From Lantana camara (lineage: Eukaryota > Streptophyta > Magnoliopsida > Lamiales > Verbenaceae), in the NCBI GenBank assembly GCA_037501455.1, contig CM074858.1, positions 97,436,001 through 97,500,000 on the forward strand: a DNA stretch of 64,000 nt, in the 5' to 3' direction. The notes under the pieces are model-generated. The model had not been told where the DNA came from and did no database searches. It saw only the letters and a list, made by a program, of their open reading frames with translations. Position numbers and translations under genes: made by a program. Below, one piece after another: positions 1 to 12,150 of this stretch (its first letter is position 1; every line of letters starts with the position of its first letter).

Positions 1-1498
1 ATTATTTCATATTTATTCTTTTACATATGATCTCTATTATGGCTAAAAACTTTTTTTAAACTCTCAATTCGAAAAATAGCAATCTTAGATCCCTCTTACC
101 TTTCTTATTTTTCGTAAACCCCTCAAATGTTGTAAAATTTTCATAATGCCCTTAATAAATTTAATAAAGACACACATATCCATACCTATGTGAAAATACC
201 GTAATACCCCCAATAGTTTTAAGAAATAATAACACATACCCTTGTCTTCTTTATCCCTTCACCATTTTTCTTCTTGAAGGAAAATTCATCTCCGGTTATT
301 GTTTTCCAGCAACAAACGGGAAAAATCATTGTCGTTATATTTTTTTCTAGTGATTCTTATGAATCATCTCACCTATTTTCACTCTTAAACTATCTCAGTA
401 TCGGAGGAGCAAAAATCCCCAACGGCCATCGATTTGTATTCCGATAACCAGTCCCTCCGGCGATACGGTTGTACCGCCACCAATCACAAATTGCACCTTT
501 CTATATAATTTGAAAATGATTAGTTTTTACTCGACAATTGAGACAAACAATTCGTTTATGTTGAGTCCTTTTTATTTTTTTTTAACTCGACAAACAAACC
601 TTTAAATAACCAATAAAAGTCATACTTACTTGTCAAACACAATAAATTGTTATTCCTTCCTGATGGGACGTGTCCATTAATTAAAAGGCTGACAACACTC
701 TTTTCGTAGTTTGATTGCCTGAAATTGCAGTGATCACGTCGAAATGTTGCAACAGTAGGTACCTTAGGGTCACTTTATTAATTGCGTGCCCTAGATTCTT
801 TGTTTCATCCATTTTTTCTCTCATTTTCTTTAATCCAAAAAACCCTTCATTCTCATTGCTTTTCTCTCCCATTTCCCGATTCCCTCAACCTAAAAATCAT
901 GAATCCTCCTGGTATATCAACACCCATTTGTGGCGAGGCCGAGGAGTATATGGTCAAACAATTTTGGCAATATGCCTCAATCAACAACGTTGAGGAGTAA
1001 GCAAGCATAGACTTAGCCCTGTTTCAGGTGGTGACTGATATGTCAGAGCGATTCCGACACCCATACTGGCCCCGAGACGTCACATAACGCCTAAAGAAAT
1101 TATGAAAAGATTTTACAGTTTTCATAGGTTTTTAGGCTACTTCGTGTTGAGTTGGCCACTGGTCATATTCATGCCCGATGTAGCCAATTATATTAGGAAC
1201 GACATCATCCTTATGTAAGTCGTATTCATGCTCAATCTTTTTTTTGTTCATTATTTAATGTACAGTTTTTCACAGTAAGTTGTGGAGCATGATGCGGTGA
1301 GGGAGAGATGATGTAATTACTACGATTCTCTTAGGTTTTACTTCAGAGTGCGTCGAGCACACCCTTTGGAATTTGAAGAGGAGTACCTCTATGCGAACAA
1401 AATTGAGGATAAGGACTCAGACGCCGAAGAGTGCCCCAAACATAACACTCCATGGAGAGTGTTAATTCCAACCTCCTACAGGGTGATACGAATGAGAT
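1..1498. other. AT-rich sequence, no confident gene
   Basis: No gene is supported here. Between about 900 and 1490 the plus strand shows short, better-than-random coding-like stretches: one opens at 901 and stops at 998, and others lie around 1100-1210 and 1330-1490. They are broken by stops and splice-like sites, and no family was recognised. They could be the decayed far end of the MULE-like element suggested by the fragment at 3499-3811, or a captured gene piece. The outer stretch at about 40-130 resembles the reverse complement of about 4200-4300 (both carry an 'aaacccctcaaa' block after 'agatccc'), so a degenerate terminal inverted repeat is possible but weak. Confidence 0.4.
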
Positions 1499-2130
1499 TG
1501 ATCAGTTTGTTTACTTATTTGTAACTTATAGAGTAATGAAGTGGTAATATGGAACGAACTACGTGATCTGTGTAGTGAATAACTTAATACGGGAAAGAAT
1601 TTGAATTGGAACTAAATGTGTAGTTTATGGAGTAATGAAGTGGATGTGGAATTAACTGTGCGATCTGTCTATTGAATAACTTAAAACAGAAAAGAATTAA
1701 AATTAGAACTAAACGTGCAGTTTATGGAGTAATGAAGTGATAATGTGGAACTAACTGCGTGATCTGTTTAGTGAATAACTCAAAATGGGAAAGAATTCGA
1801 ATTAGAACTAAATGTGCAGTTTATGGAGTAATGAAGTGGTATGTGAAATTAATTGTGTGATCTGTCTAGTTAATAACTCAAAACGGGAAAGAGTTCGAAT
1901 TAGAACTAACTATGTAGTTTATGAAGTAATGAAGTGGCAATGTGGAACTAACACTAAATGCGTGATCTGTAGAGTAAATTCAACAGTGACTAGTCATTTT
2001 CTAGTATTTAATATCAAAGGATCTTTATTTTTTCAATAAATATTATCATAAGACTGTATGAAACGATAGCTTATGATCTTATCATGTTTTAATATAATGG
2101 AAACAGCATATGAGGGATAAAATTGTGTTT
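1499..2130 (+). repeat. Left arm of a long inverted repeat, five ~98-bp tandem units
   Basis: This arm holds five tandem copies of a unit of about 98 bp. Each is recognised by a block like 'gagtaatgaagtgg' followed by 'gtggaactaactg', 'gatctgt' and 'gaataact'. Units begin near 1523, 1622, 1719, 1818 and 1916. The arm continues as unique sequence (1990-2130) that is also inverted in the right arm, so the whole structure could fold into a hairpin of more than 600 bp. Foldback elements and some MULEs have such arrayed inverted repeats; which applies here is not settled. Confidence 0.85.
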
Positions 2131-2223
2131 TAAAAGTGGTATGATCAAACAGTGGTAGGTAATATGTTAGTGTTCATAATATGTAAACTTGAAGTCCTTC
2201 CAATTACTCTTGTATCATAATTT

Positions 2224-2955
2224 GAACACAATTTTATCCCTCATACGGTGTTTCCATCATATTAAAACATGATAGGATCATAAACTATCATTTCATACAA
2301 TCTTATGATAATATTTAATGAAAAAATAAAGATCCTTTGATATTAAATACTAGAAAAGGATTAGTCACCATTGAATTTACTAGACAAATCATGTAGTTAG
2401 TTCCACATTACCATTTGATTAGTCCATAAACTGTACATTTAGTTCCAATTCAAATTCCTTCCCATTTTGAGTTATTCACTAGACAGATCACGCAGTTAGT
2501 TCCACATTACCACTTCATTACTACATAAACTGCACATTTCGTTCTAATTCGAATTCTTTCCCGTTTTAAGTTATTCACTAGGTAGATCATGCATTTAGTT
2601 CCACATTACCACTTCATTACTCCATAAACTACACAAATAGTTCTAATTCGAATTCTTTCCTGTTCTGAGTTATTCACTAGATAAATCACGCAGTTAGTTC
2701 CACATTATACCACTTCATTACTCCATAAATTACACATTTAGTTCTAATTCGAATTCTTTCTCTTTTTGAGTTATTCACTACACACATCACGCAGTTAGTT
2801 CCACATTACCACTTCATTACTCCATAAAGTGCACATTTAGTTCTAATTCAAATTCTTTCCCATTTTGAGTTATTCACTTCACAGATCATGCAGTTAGTTC
2901 CACATTACTACTTCATTACTGCATAAATTGTACATAAGTAAACAAACTGATACAC
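2224..2955 (-). repeat. Right arm of the long inverted repeat, six ~98-bp units
   Basis: This is the reverse complement of the left arm, separated from it by about 95 bp of spacer. Units are marked by 'ccacattaccacttcattac' blocks near 2402, 2501, 2600, 2699, 2800 and 2899. It has one unit more than the left arm, so the two arrays have changed copy number independently. The arm ends in 'aagtaaacaaactgat', matching the inverse of 'atcagtttgtttactta' at the left end. Confidence 0.85.
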
Positions 2956-3165
2956 CCTGAACAAGCACTTAATTACAACATAACTAAACAAATTGATACA
3001 ACCTGAACAAGGATTTCATTACCAAATAAGTAAACAAACTGATACAACCTGAACAAGCACGTAATTACAACATAAGTAAACAAGATGATACAACCTGAAC
3101 AAGGATTTCATTACCACATAAGTAAACAAATTGAAACAACCTGAACAAGCACTTCATTACCAGAT
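2935..3165. repeat. Five-copy tandem repeat, ~46-bp period
   Basis: The unit is approximately 'aagtaaacaaactgat' + 'acaacctgaacaag' + a variable 'cacttaattacaacat' or 'gatttcattaccacat' end. Alternate units share the same end, so the array may have grown as dimers. It starts exactly at the outer end of the right inverted-repeat arm. Only one partial copy of its core is seen at the left arm (near 1501). Confidence 0.8.
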
Positions 3166-3498
3166 GTCAAATTGAGAAAACATCATCAACCAGTTTATTA
3201 ACGTAGTTTCAAACAAACAAAAACAATCATAAGAGGTAGTCTATTCGATTACAACAACAACAAAAACAAAGAAAAATCCTTAAAATACATAAAGCACATA
3301 AAATTATCAATCCTCAACCCCAGAACACACAGTGTATCCAGTCAATCCTCAACTTTAGAATGAACATTGGTCAAGCATGAATCATATGCTCTTCTATTCT
3401 TGACACAGATGAAATTACTGACTTAGAGCTAATACAGTGTTAATACAAAACAGAATAAATTAATCAGAGCAGAAATTTCCATACCTCCTCTTCGATGA
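3166..3498. other. AT-rich spacer
   Basis: No ORF, repeat or RNA gene was recognised between the 46-bp array and the transposase-like fragment. Confidence 0.5.
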
Positions 3499-3811
3499 CT
3501 ATTTCCCAGCTAAATAGGCAGGAAGCTGAATCGCCCTCATCTCCACAATGTTGAGATTAGCAAGTTCATGCAATTGGATCATGGTCCGAATGTGCATGTT
3601 GCGTCGCGAACTGACCCACAACCTTTTTATGGGGAACGAGGTACTGTACCACGTAAGAATTAGAGTTGAAGTCTGACCACTCTTCAACAAGTTGAACGTG
3701 AATCTCCTCCACTAACGCGCTCCGACGAATTGAAAATACCGTGATTTTACCATCAAACCAACAACTTCCTAGGATTTGCTTGTTCTTAGCTTCATCATCG
3801 GCCATCGCCAT
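3499..3811 (-). pseudogene. Possible MULE transposase N-terminal fragment, frameshifted
   Basis: Two overlapping minus-strand frames together read like the N-terminal region of plant Mutator-like transposases. A start at 3811 (MAMADDE...) leads to a WFDGKI stretch and then 'SYVVQYLVPHKK'. The continuation expected in the family, a stretch of the type '..L.RMI..H....I.M.AI', appears in the other frame (3690-3499), which implies a frameshift near 3600-3640. No catalytic core was found. The 98-bp and 46-bp repeat arrays downstream suggest the element's interior was replaced by repeats. The family assignment rests on a resemblance remembered for the VVRYFLPG-type motif and is tentative. Confidence 0.35.
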
Positions 3812-5796
3812 TTTCAGAATGTAAATTCGAATAATCAGTTTGACAGTGGAACAATTGAATTCAAATTATCAGTAATTCAATTCAGAATCAATCATCACTT
3901 TACTTCGATACAAATTATCAATGAATTATACTATCTAATTGGTATAGAATCCGAAAAATAATTAACATTCTATTAACGCTGAGAATACATACTTTTTGTC
4001 CTCCTTGTAGCAACACAAGAAATAGGGCACAATGATTAAATCGATCCTTATTGCCACCGCTTATCCTTATCCTGCCGTCATCGCGCTAATTCGGTCATGG
4101 TCGCCGTTATCTCTCGTTGCTGACAAAGGTGGAGAAATATGGAGAAATGAATTGAGAATCAATTTTCAAGGGGAAAAAAAGGAAAACAAAGTGTCTTAAG
4201 GAAAAATCAGGGGCGAAACAGACTTTTTAGGGCTTTGAGGGGTTTAGAAAAAATAAAATGTGTATTGGGGATCTAAAATATAGATTTCTTAAACTAGGGT
4301 GTTTATGATAAGTTTTGAAAATATTTGATCCTCTTTATTAATGACCCCTATAAGAAACTGCACAAGACTAATATATTACACCAAAAAGAAAAAAAAAAAA
4401 TCTATAGACCGAATATATATTTTGCAGCTTTCACAAATATATATTTTTTTAGAAAAACAACACGAAAACTGTGTAGTTATAGTTACCAATGTAACGCAAT
4501 TTTTCATGATAATTAAATAATTAAAAACGAAAAATTAATCACAAATAATGATTTTATTTATTGATCAAACTTGCGGATGCAATGTCTATTTTTGTTCTCC
4601 TCTGATTCTTCTTACAATATTTATTGAAGTTTGGGAGTTTGAGATGCTTTGATTAACTTTGAAACTTCAATCATCCTTTAAATTTGGTTTGCTTTTTGAA
4701 ATTGTTAATTTGCGGGTCTTTCAATTTAATCACGAATTGAATGCATTGATTTTGGTGAACGTCAGAGAATGCCGATGAACATCTTTGAAGTGGACTTGAC
4801 GTTGATTTGGAGATTACGTCGAATTCGCGGACTTGATGTCTTGTTGGGGATCAAACACCTTGATTTATTGATATCCGCGAAGAACGCCCTGAGTCTCACT
4901 TTGATCGATTTGAGCTTGACTTGGATTTATTGAGGAGAGCAACTCCGAAATTTTAATTTGATGTTTCGATTCTGGATTGAACGCTAATTTGTTGATTTCC
5001 ACAAAGAACACCAAAAAACACGATTGGAAGACCTCCGGACTTCCTTCTTCATGTTTTGTGGCTTCTCTCTCGAGCTTTTCTTTGTTGCTTGCTCTTTGTT
5101 CTTCGAGTTGTGTCTTTGACTTGTGAAGGACCTTCGTATTTATAGGTGTAGAAAGAACAATTCTTATTTGTGTGGCATAGGTGTAATTCTTTTAAATCTC
5201 TTATTACAAAGGAGATTTATTACGAAGGAGATTTTCTTATAGGTGTAATTATCTTTGATAAAATTTATAATATACATTCCATGTGTGAATATTTTTTAAA
5301 ATTATACATATTTTTATCAATGCATATAAATGTTATTGATTGAATAATTAAGGAATGATTGTCCCTAATTATCGTGCATGTTTACATATTTATACTAGTT
5401 AAAATAGCTAATATCCTACCAAAATGTTTTGTTTATAAAGATAAAAATTTTAAGCTAACAACTATTATTAATCACACATCGAACCCATAATCAAAGAGAT
5501 TTAAAATAAAAAAGTTTGAACTAATAACTATTATTAATCGAGCATCCATCTATGATTAATTTAGTTCGATCAATTCGGATTTAAGTTAAAATTTTGAACG
5601 GACTTAAAGTTGTGATTAAGTAATGTCGCCGAACACATTGGACCAAGATAATTATATATTCTCCGACAAAATGGACCGCTGTTAATTAATACTAGTAAAC
5701 AGCATATTAGCAAAAATGACAAAAATGTTTGACTAACATTATTAATTAAACAAGAAAATAGACTCCAACAGATTTCCTAAACATTGATTCTATGGC
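3812..5796. other. Intergenic sequence upstream of the P450
   Basis: No gene was recognised. 4560-5270 is more complex and includes two diverged copies of a module (about 4850-4890 and 4975-5020: a 'ttgattt..tt.atatccgcgaagaac'-like block) and a TATA-like 'tatttatagg' near 5135. It could be an old solo LTR or a promoter-like repeat, but no TG...CA ends or target duplication were found. 5270-5790 is plain AT-rich sequence. Confidence 0.4.
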
Positions 5797-5804
5797 TATA
5801 TATA
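5797..5804 (+). promoter_or_regulatory. TATA box candidate of the P450 gene
   Basis: A TATATATA run lies 81 bp upstream of the chosen ATG, a normal spacing for a plant core promoter with a short 5' UTR. AT-rich surroundings make chance occurrence possible. Confidence 0.5.
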
Positions 5805-5884
5805 TGTGCATGTGTGTAAAGTATTTGTGTATCCATAACCAGACTTCTTCTTCACTTGATCAATACCGAGTAGCTAAGCTAGCC

Positions 5885-7582
5885 ATGGAGTTGATCAGCT
5901 CAGGCATCTTTGGCGCCATAGTCCTCTTACTTGTTTTCTTCTATTTCAAGATCTTTTCAAATTCTCCTAAGCCAAAGGATAACACACTCAAAACACCACC
6001 TGAAGCCGGCGGCGCAAAGCCCTTTATCGGCCATCTCCAGCTCATGAGCGGCGGCGACACCAACGAGCAACTTCCACACTACAGGTTAGCATGGACCACT
6101 CCATGCTGTTGACCTCAATATTTCTTTTTTCTTTTTATTAATCATTATAAATATATGCAAATTAATAATCTATATTGCTAATGCAGGCTAGCTGCCGTAG
6201 CCGAAAAACACGGGCCAATTTTTACCATCCGGCTCGGCGTCCACCGCGCGGTAGTGGTGAGCGATTGGGAACTAGCCAAAGAACTCTTCACCAAATGCGA
6301 TGTTGCCATCTCCAACCGCCCCCTACTACGCGCCACCAAATACCTGGGCCACAACTTGGCCATGTTCGGGTTCACCCCATATGGCGCCTACTGGCGCGAG
6401 ATGCGCAAACTCGTCTCCATCGAGCTTCTCTCCAGCCAGAGAGTCGAGCTGCAGAGGAACGTGCGCATGTCAGAAACAGTGCAATCCATCAACGAGCTTT
6501 ACAATGTTTGGGACGAAAAAAAGGCAGACGGGTCGCGCAGCAGGGTCCGGGTGGACATGAAGCAGTGGTTTGGGAATCTCAATTTAAATGTGATCCTCAG
6601 GCTGGTGGCCGGGAAGAGATTTGTGGGTGGCGGCGCAGAAGGAGGTGATGCAGCGATAACTCTGCAATGCCGAAAGGTGTTTAGGGATCTGTTCCACTTG
6701 TCAGGGCTGTTTGTACCGGCCGATGCTCTCCCTTATCTTGGGTGGTTGGATATAGGTGGATATGAGAAGAAAATGAGGGAAACTGCGGTTGAATTGAATA
6801 GAATTGTAGGAGGATGGTTGAAGGAGCATAAGGAAAAGGAAAAGTCCGCCAACTATAAGCCGCAGGATTTCATGGATGTCATGATATCTGTTCTTGAAGG
6901 AGCAAAATTTCAGAGCCAATACAGTAATGATACCATCATCAAAGCTTCCTGCGAGGCTTTGATTGCCGGAGGCAGCGACACTACTTCGGGCATGTTAGTA
7001 TGGACACTCTCCCTCATAATGAACCATCCTTCCGTCCTCAAAAAAGTTCAAGAAGAATTGGACCTTAAAGTCGGAAGAGAAAGGCGGGTCAATGAATCTG
7101 ATATCAATTATCTAGTTTACCTCAATGCCATCGTCAAAGAGACTCTAAGGTTATACCCTGCGGGCGCATTGGGAGGGCCGCGAGAATTCACAGCAGACAC
7201 CAATGTTGCAGGTTATCATATTCCTAAAGGCACATGGCTCATCCCCAACTTGTGGAAGATGCAGAGGGACCCCAAGGTTTGGTCTGATGACGCCTTGGAA
7301 TTCAAGCCGGAGAGGTTTTTAGGAAAGCACAAAGATTTGGATGTTAAGGGTCAGGATTTTGAGTTGATCCCGTTTGGTGCTGGTAGGAGGATTTGCCCCG
7401 GGACAAATTTTGGTTTGCAGATGTTACACGTGGTGTTGGCTAATTTGTTGCAGGGATTCGACCTCTCAAGGGTGTCGGATGAAATGATCGATATGACTGA
7501 ATCAGCGGGATTGACAAATAGCAAGGTGACACCACTCGATCTCCTTGTCTCTCCAAGGTTGTCTCCTAGTCTTTATTGTTAG
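5885..7582 (+). CDS. Cytochrome P450, CYP82 family, two exons (5885-6084, 6187-7582)
   Basis: The gene encodes a microsomal haem-thiolate monooxygenase of the plant A-type clan, predicted at 531 residues (normal for CYP82). The ATG at 5885 is chosen over the in-frame ATG at 5792 because it has a strong context (gccATGG) and is followed at once by the membrane anchor (residues about 4-24) and the proline hinge PPEAGGAKPFIGHL (38-51). The 102-bp intron (gttagc...atgcag) restores the frame within an Arg codon at residue 67. Visible motifs are I-helix AGGSDTT (327-333), K-helix ExxR E385-R388, PERF (441-444) and haem loop PFGAGRRICPG with the ligand Cys470. The run VNESDI..LVYL.AIVKETLRLYPAG and the ending VTPLDLLVSPRL are typical of CYP82. 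CYP82 enzymes act in flavonoid, terpenoid or alkaloid oxidation; the substrate here cannot be told. The usual A-type intron just after the I-helix is absent. No frameshift or stop is seen. Confidence 0.93.
6085..6186 (+). other. Intron of the P450 gene
   Basis: This is a GT-AG intron of 102 bp with an AT-rich body and a T-rich tract before the acceptor 'aatgcag'. It interrupts codon 67 (phase 2, AG|G) just after the proline-rich hinge. Reading through it gives a stop within ten codons, so splicing is required. Confidence 0.85.
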
Positions 7583-7629
7583 ATCGTTCAGCGAGGAAGT
7601 CAGAACCCGGCTACTTGGAGATGTTTCGG

Positions 7630-7935
7630 GATCATGCGATAATGTTGGCTAGGGTGTTTCTTTAATTTTGCTTTTGGTTTCTTGTAATTGTTTGAATAAT
7701 TGGATTAAAATTCCTGTCACGTATGCTATATGAGATTTTCTAACACATTCAAGTCATTTGTGTTATTACCCTTCGAAGGTGTTGGAATTATTCGGTGTTG
7801 GATGTTTATGTTAATGCAGAAATAAATTTGATTCAAATTTATAAATAGGGAAAACTTTTTGGTAGTGGTAATATTTTAACCGTTGGCATAGTGCAAGGGC
7901 AATAATTTATGAAATAGTTTTTTTTTTTTTTTTTT
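7630..7935 (+). repeat. P450 3' flank, first copy of a tandem duplication
   Basis: This segment (from 'atcatgcgataatgttggctag' to 'ggcaataatttat') covers the probable 3' UTR and downstream flank of the P450. It is repeated in diverged form at 7940-8052, continuing at 14719-14818 and again at 15678-about 15785. It ends in a run of about 20 T. The second copy has no P450 coding sequence in front of it. Confidence 0.85.
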
Positions 7936-7939
7936 TTAG

Positions 7940-8052
7940 TCGATCATGCAATAATCTTTGGCTAGTGTGTTTCTTTAATCTTGTTTTTGTTTTGTTATAA
8001 ATTTTTGAATAATTGGATAAAAATTATATCACGTATATGATATTTTCTAATA
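7940..8052 (+). repeat. P450 3' flank, second copy, part 1
   Basis: Starting right after the poly-T tract, this matches 7630-7745 (ggctag.gtgtttctttaat, gaataattggat.aaaatt, tatgatattttctaa). It ends at the target-site duplication taata (8048-8052) of the copia insertion and resumes at 14719. Confidence 0.85.
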
Positions 8053-8256
8053 TGTTAGAAATTAAGGACTACATCTTTATTTCTTGTGTTGTGTTCTAAA
8101 GCACTGAGAATACAAGTTTAAATAGCAAAATACAACCCTAACCACTATCCTAAATTAAGCCGTAAATTAAGCCACTAATCCCTACAAGTCAGGGATTCAA
8201 TAAATCAATTATATAAAGTAAGAAGATCCTCTCCTGATTGCTCGTATTTCCCAACA
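8053..8256 (-). repeat. 3' LTR of the outer element
   Basis: This 204-bp LTR on plus begins tgttagaaatt and ends tttcccaaca. It is followed by the purine-rich tract of the element sense strand (ctccccctcaag on plus). Confidence 0.92.
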
Positions 8257-8452
8257 CTCCCCCTCAAGTTGAATCATCGGATCCCCGATATACAACTTGC
8301 TCAAGACTTCACCGGACATCTTTTCTCCGTTATTATTATTGATTTTCGGCAACTGCTTTCTTGTCGCCGTTGACCCGATCCTCACGATTCTTGGTGCGAA
8401 CGAATCTGCTTTTCTCGTAGACAGTTTATGTTCATATCAAGGAGCTATGTTT

Positions 8453-8647
8453 AGTTAGAACTCAGAAATTAGACTTTTGGGAAAGTTTTCTATATTCCAT
8501 TGATTTCTGTATATCCGATTACAACAGAGGCTACAATAAATAGGATACAAATACCAATAAAAAAGGAAACAAGATATATACAGACGTGATTATCTAAATC
8601 CCGCAAAATCAGGGATTCCTCCTAAATCCTAACCGTAATCTCCAACA
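8453..8647 (-). repeat. 3' LTR of the inner copia element
   Basis: This is 195 bp and identical to the LTR at 12849-13043. The pol reading frame runs about 19 bases into it before stopping. Confidence 0.92.
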
Positions 8648-8658
8648 CTCCCCCTCAA
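8648..8658 (-). other. Polypurine tract of the inner copia
   Basis: TTGAGGGGGAG in element sense lies directly in front of the 3' LTR. It also encodes the last residues of the polyprotein (NLRGS). Confidence 0.85.
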
Positions 8659-11600
8659 GTTGACTGTGGGATCACACACATTCAACTTGTTTAGAACACT
8701 TGAGAACGCTCTCTCGGTTACAGCTTTAGTGAGGATGTCCGCCAATTGGTCTTCTGATCGTACAAAAGGAAGAGTCACGACCCCACTTTCAAGTTTCTCT
8801 TTAATGAAATGCCTGTCCACTTCTATATGCTTCGTCCGGTCATGCTGAACCGGATTCTCTGAAATACTTATAGCTGCTTTATTATCACACCATAAACGAC
8901 ACTTCTCTTTCACAGAAAAACCAAGCTCCTCAAGTAACTTTCGTAGCCACAAAACTTCTGCCAATCCTCGTGCAATTCCCCTAAACTCAGCCTCTGCACT
9001 GGAAAGAGCAACCACCTTCTGTTTCTTGCTTTTCCATGTGACAAGATTTCCTCCAACCATGGTAAAGTACCCTGAGGTGGAACGTCGATCATCCTGATTT
9101 CCTGCCCAGTCTGCATCTGTGTAGGCTTCAATAGATAGATTGCCGTGTTTTTGAAACAAAACCCCTCTTCCGGGCGATCCTTTGAGATATCTAACAATTC
9201 TGAGTGCTGCCTCCATATGGTCACGCTGTGGTTGGTGCATGAACTGACTCAATACACCTACTGCATAGGCAATGTCTGGCCTAGTATGGGATAAGTAGAT
9301 CAGCTTCCCAATGAGATGCTGGTATCGGCCGCGATCCACTGTTTCTGCCCCGTCTATGATCTTCAACCCATGATTAACCACAATAGGAGTCCCTGCTGGT
9401 TTGCCGTCAAGTAAGCCCGTCTCTGCTAATAGATCAAGTACATACTTCCGTTGGGAAATAAAGATTCCCCGCCTCGACCTAAGTACCTCAATCCCTAAGA
9501 AGTACTTTAACTCCCCCAAATCTTTCATTTCAAACTCCTCAAATAGATTTTTCCTCAATTGCTTAGTTTCCTCAAGATCATTCCCAGTGATGATCATATC
9601 GTCCACATAAATGATAAGGCAGGTTACTAGCTCACCCCTTCTCTTAAAGAACAAAGTATGGTCCGAATTACTCTGTTTGAACCCATACTTTCTCATAGCA
9701 ACTGTAAATCTTCCAAACCAGGCTCTTGGAGATTGCTTAAGCCCATAGAGTGCTCTCTTCAACCTGCATACTTCCCCAACACCAAACTGTTCAGAGAATC
9801 CTGGTGGAGGTTCCATGTACACCTCCTCTTCCAACTTACCATGCAAGAAGGCATTTTTTACGTCAAACTGATGCAACGGCCAATCCTGATTAGCTGCTAT
9901 TGAGAAAAGTACTCTGATAGTGTCAATCTTAGCAACTGGAGAAAACGTCTCTGAATAATCTACTCCGTACATCTGTGTATACCCCTTGGCTACCAACCTA
10001 GCCTTGTACCTCTCAATAGACCCATCGGATTGATGTTTGATGGTGAACACCCATCTGCAACCTACTGGTCTCTTTCCTGGTGGTAATCTACACTTTTCCC
10101 AAGTCATGTTCTTTTCAAGGGCCATCATTTCTGTTTTCATGGCCAACTTCCACTCATCTTTCTTCTGAGCTTCTTCAACTGTTCTAGGAAGCACATCACC
10201 GTAGACTGCCACTGAGTATGCTCTAGCTGTCACTGTTAGCTTTCCCTGTGCATAATCAGCTACCGGATACTGAGATTTTTTGGGTTCATACTCTGGTTCA
10301 TACCTCCTTGGAGGCACTCCGCGATTACTCCTTGGTGGAAGGATATACCGGTCACTTCCCGTGGGCTCCCCCTGAACCTGTCTTTCTTGTTCCTGTTCTT
10401 CTCCCTGAACCTGTCTATCTGGATCCTGTAATTCCTCCACGTGCAGATTATCAATAGTACCAACAATATTATTTTCAAATGAGGAAGTTTCAAGGGGTAC
10501 CTCAGGAACATTCAGTGGTTCGGATCCTGGGACTGGTGCTGACATAAGGGGCTGAACTGTGGGAGACGTCTGCTCGGTGGTCCCGCCTACTGGATCTTTT
10601 GGGTCCGGATCTGGCATAGTGGAATAGGACACCCAACTTAGTGGATCTATAGACTGCTCCCCCTGACCGCTAGGTTGGGTGTGGTAGAAGAACTCGGTTT
10701 CTAGGAAGTTACAGTTCATGGTGGTGTACATGCGTCGTGTGGATGGGTGATAACAACGATACCCTTTTTGATTGACGCCATACCCAACAAAGACACATTT
10801 AACTGAACACGGGTCAAATTTAGAACGTTCCTGTTTAGGGATATGAACAAAGACTGAACACCCAAAGACACGAGGCTGTAGAGTCAGAGGTGTGGGAACA
10901 CTAACATATCTGGAGAGTTCTGAGAGAGGTGTTTTAAGATCAAGAATTTTAGTGGGCAGTCTATTGAGAAGGTAAACAGCTGTGGCAATAGCTTCAGGCC
11001 AGAAGGACTTAGGAACACCCGCATCAAACATAATGGCCCTAGCGATTTCAAGGATGATCCTATTTTTACGTTCAGCAACCCCATTTTGTTCAGGTGTATG
11101 AGCACAGGTGGTTTGGTGAACAAGACCCTTTTCTGAGAAAAACTGTTTAAAGCTGGAATTAATATACTCCCCCCCATTATCTGACCGAAGGATCTGTATT
11201 TTTGCATTAAACTGAGTTTGGACCATGTTATAAAATTGGACAAACTTAGAAAAAACCTCTGATTTATGTTTCAAAAAATATATCCAAGTCATGCGCGAGC
11301 AATCATCAACAAATAAAACAAAGAAACGGAAACCAGAGTGAGAACCCGTATATGGAGCTGGGCCCCAGACATCTGAATGTATCAGGGAAAAAACTGTATT
11401 CACACGGGTTCCAGAATAGTGATATGACTATTTATGACTCTTAGCTAAAATGCAAGTTTCACAGGATAACTGACTCTGACTTCTAGACGGGAAAATATTT
11501 GGAAAAAGTGAATGCAAGTAGCTAACCGATGGGTGACCTAATCGACGATGCCATAGCCACTGTTGCCTCTCAACGGTCCCGTGAGCCAGCGCTGCAGTTC

Positions 11601-11984
11601 CGTTTTGAGTCACATCATCCACATAGTACAACCCATCACGTTCAGTGCCACGCCCAATCACTTTCCCCGACTGAATATCCTGCAGAAGACAGAAACCAGA
11701 ATAGATCACTACAACGCAATTTAATTCCCGGGTAACATGACTAACTGAAAGTAACTTGCAAGATAAACTGGGAACATATAAACAATTTTTCAAGGTTAGG
11801 GAAGGAGATATATCAATCGTTCCGGTGCCCTGAACTGACAATAGATCCCCGTTAGCACATTGAATAGCTGGTCTCGCAGACTTTGACACTGTAATTAAGT
11901 CATTATGGTCATAAGTCATGGTATCGGTGGCCCCGCAATCAAGGATCCACTCAGCTGGCTTGGGTCCTTGAGTTATATAGGCAC

Positions 11985-12150
11985 GTCCGCATTTTGGAGG
12001 ATTATTTTGAGTTTCCACCAAACTTGGGGGGCCATTCTGTATAGAATTAAAAACTTGGGGACCAATCTGAACTTTCTTCAAACTTTGGGGACTGATCCGC
12101 AAACCCTTCAAACTTGGGGGGTCAACCTGTACAAAGCTGGGATTTGGGGG
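11985..12150 (-). repeat. 30-bp coding minisatellite in the inner copia gag region
   Basis: About five diverged 30-bp units with an 'aacttgggg' core on plus encode roughly ten-residue repeats of the form PPSL..... (residues about 220-262 of the ORF). A second, longer repeat (PSQEAA..PPDF) lies at residues about 115-178. Together they occupy the place where gag should be. Confidence 0.75.

Noticed and set aside
4560..5270. Solo LTR upstream of the P450
   Set aside because: No terminal TG...CA with flanking 5-bp duplication could be found, so it is left as unclassified intergenic sequence.
5792..5884. Upstream in-frame ATG of the P450 as the true start
   Set aside because: It would add 31 residues before the membrane anchor and overlaps the TATA box. 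The ATG at 5885 has better context and gives the normal N-terminus.
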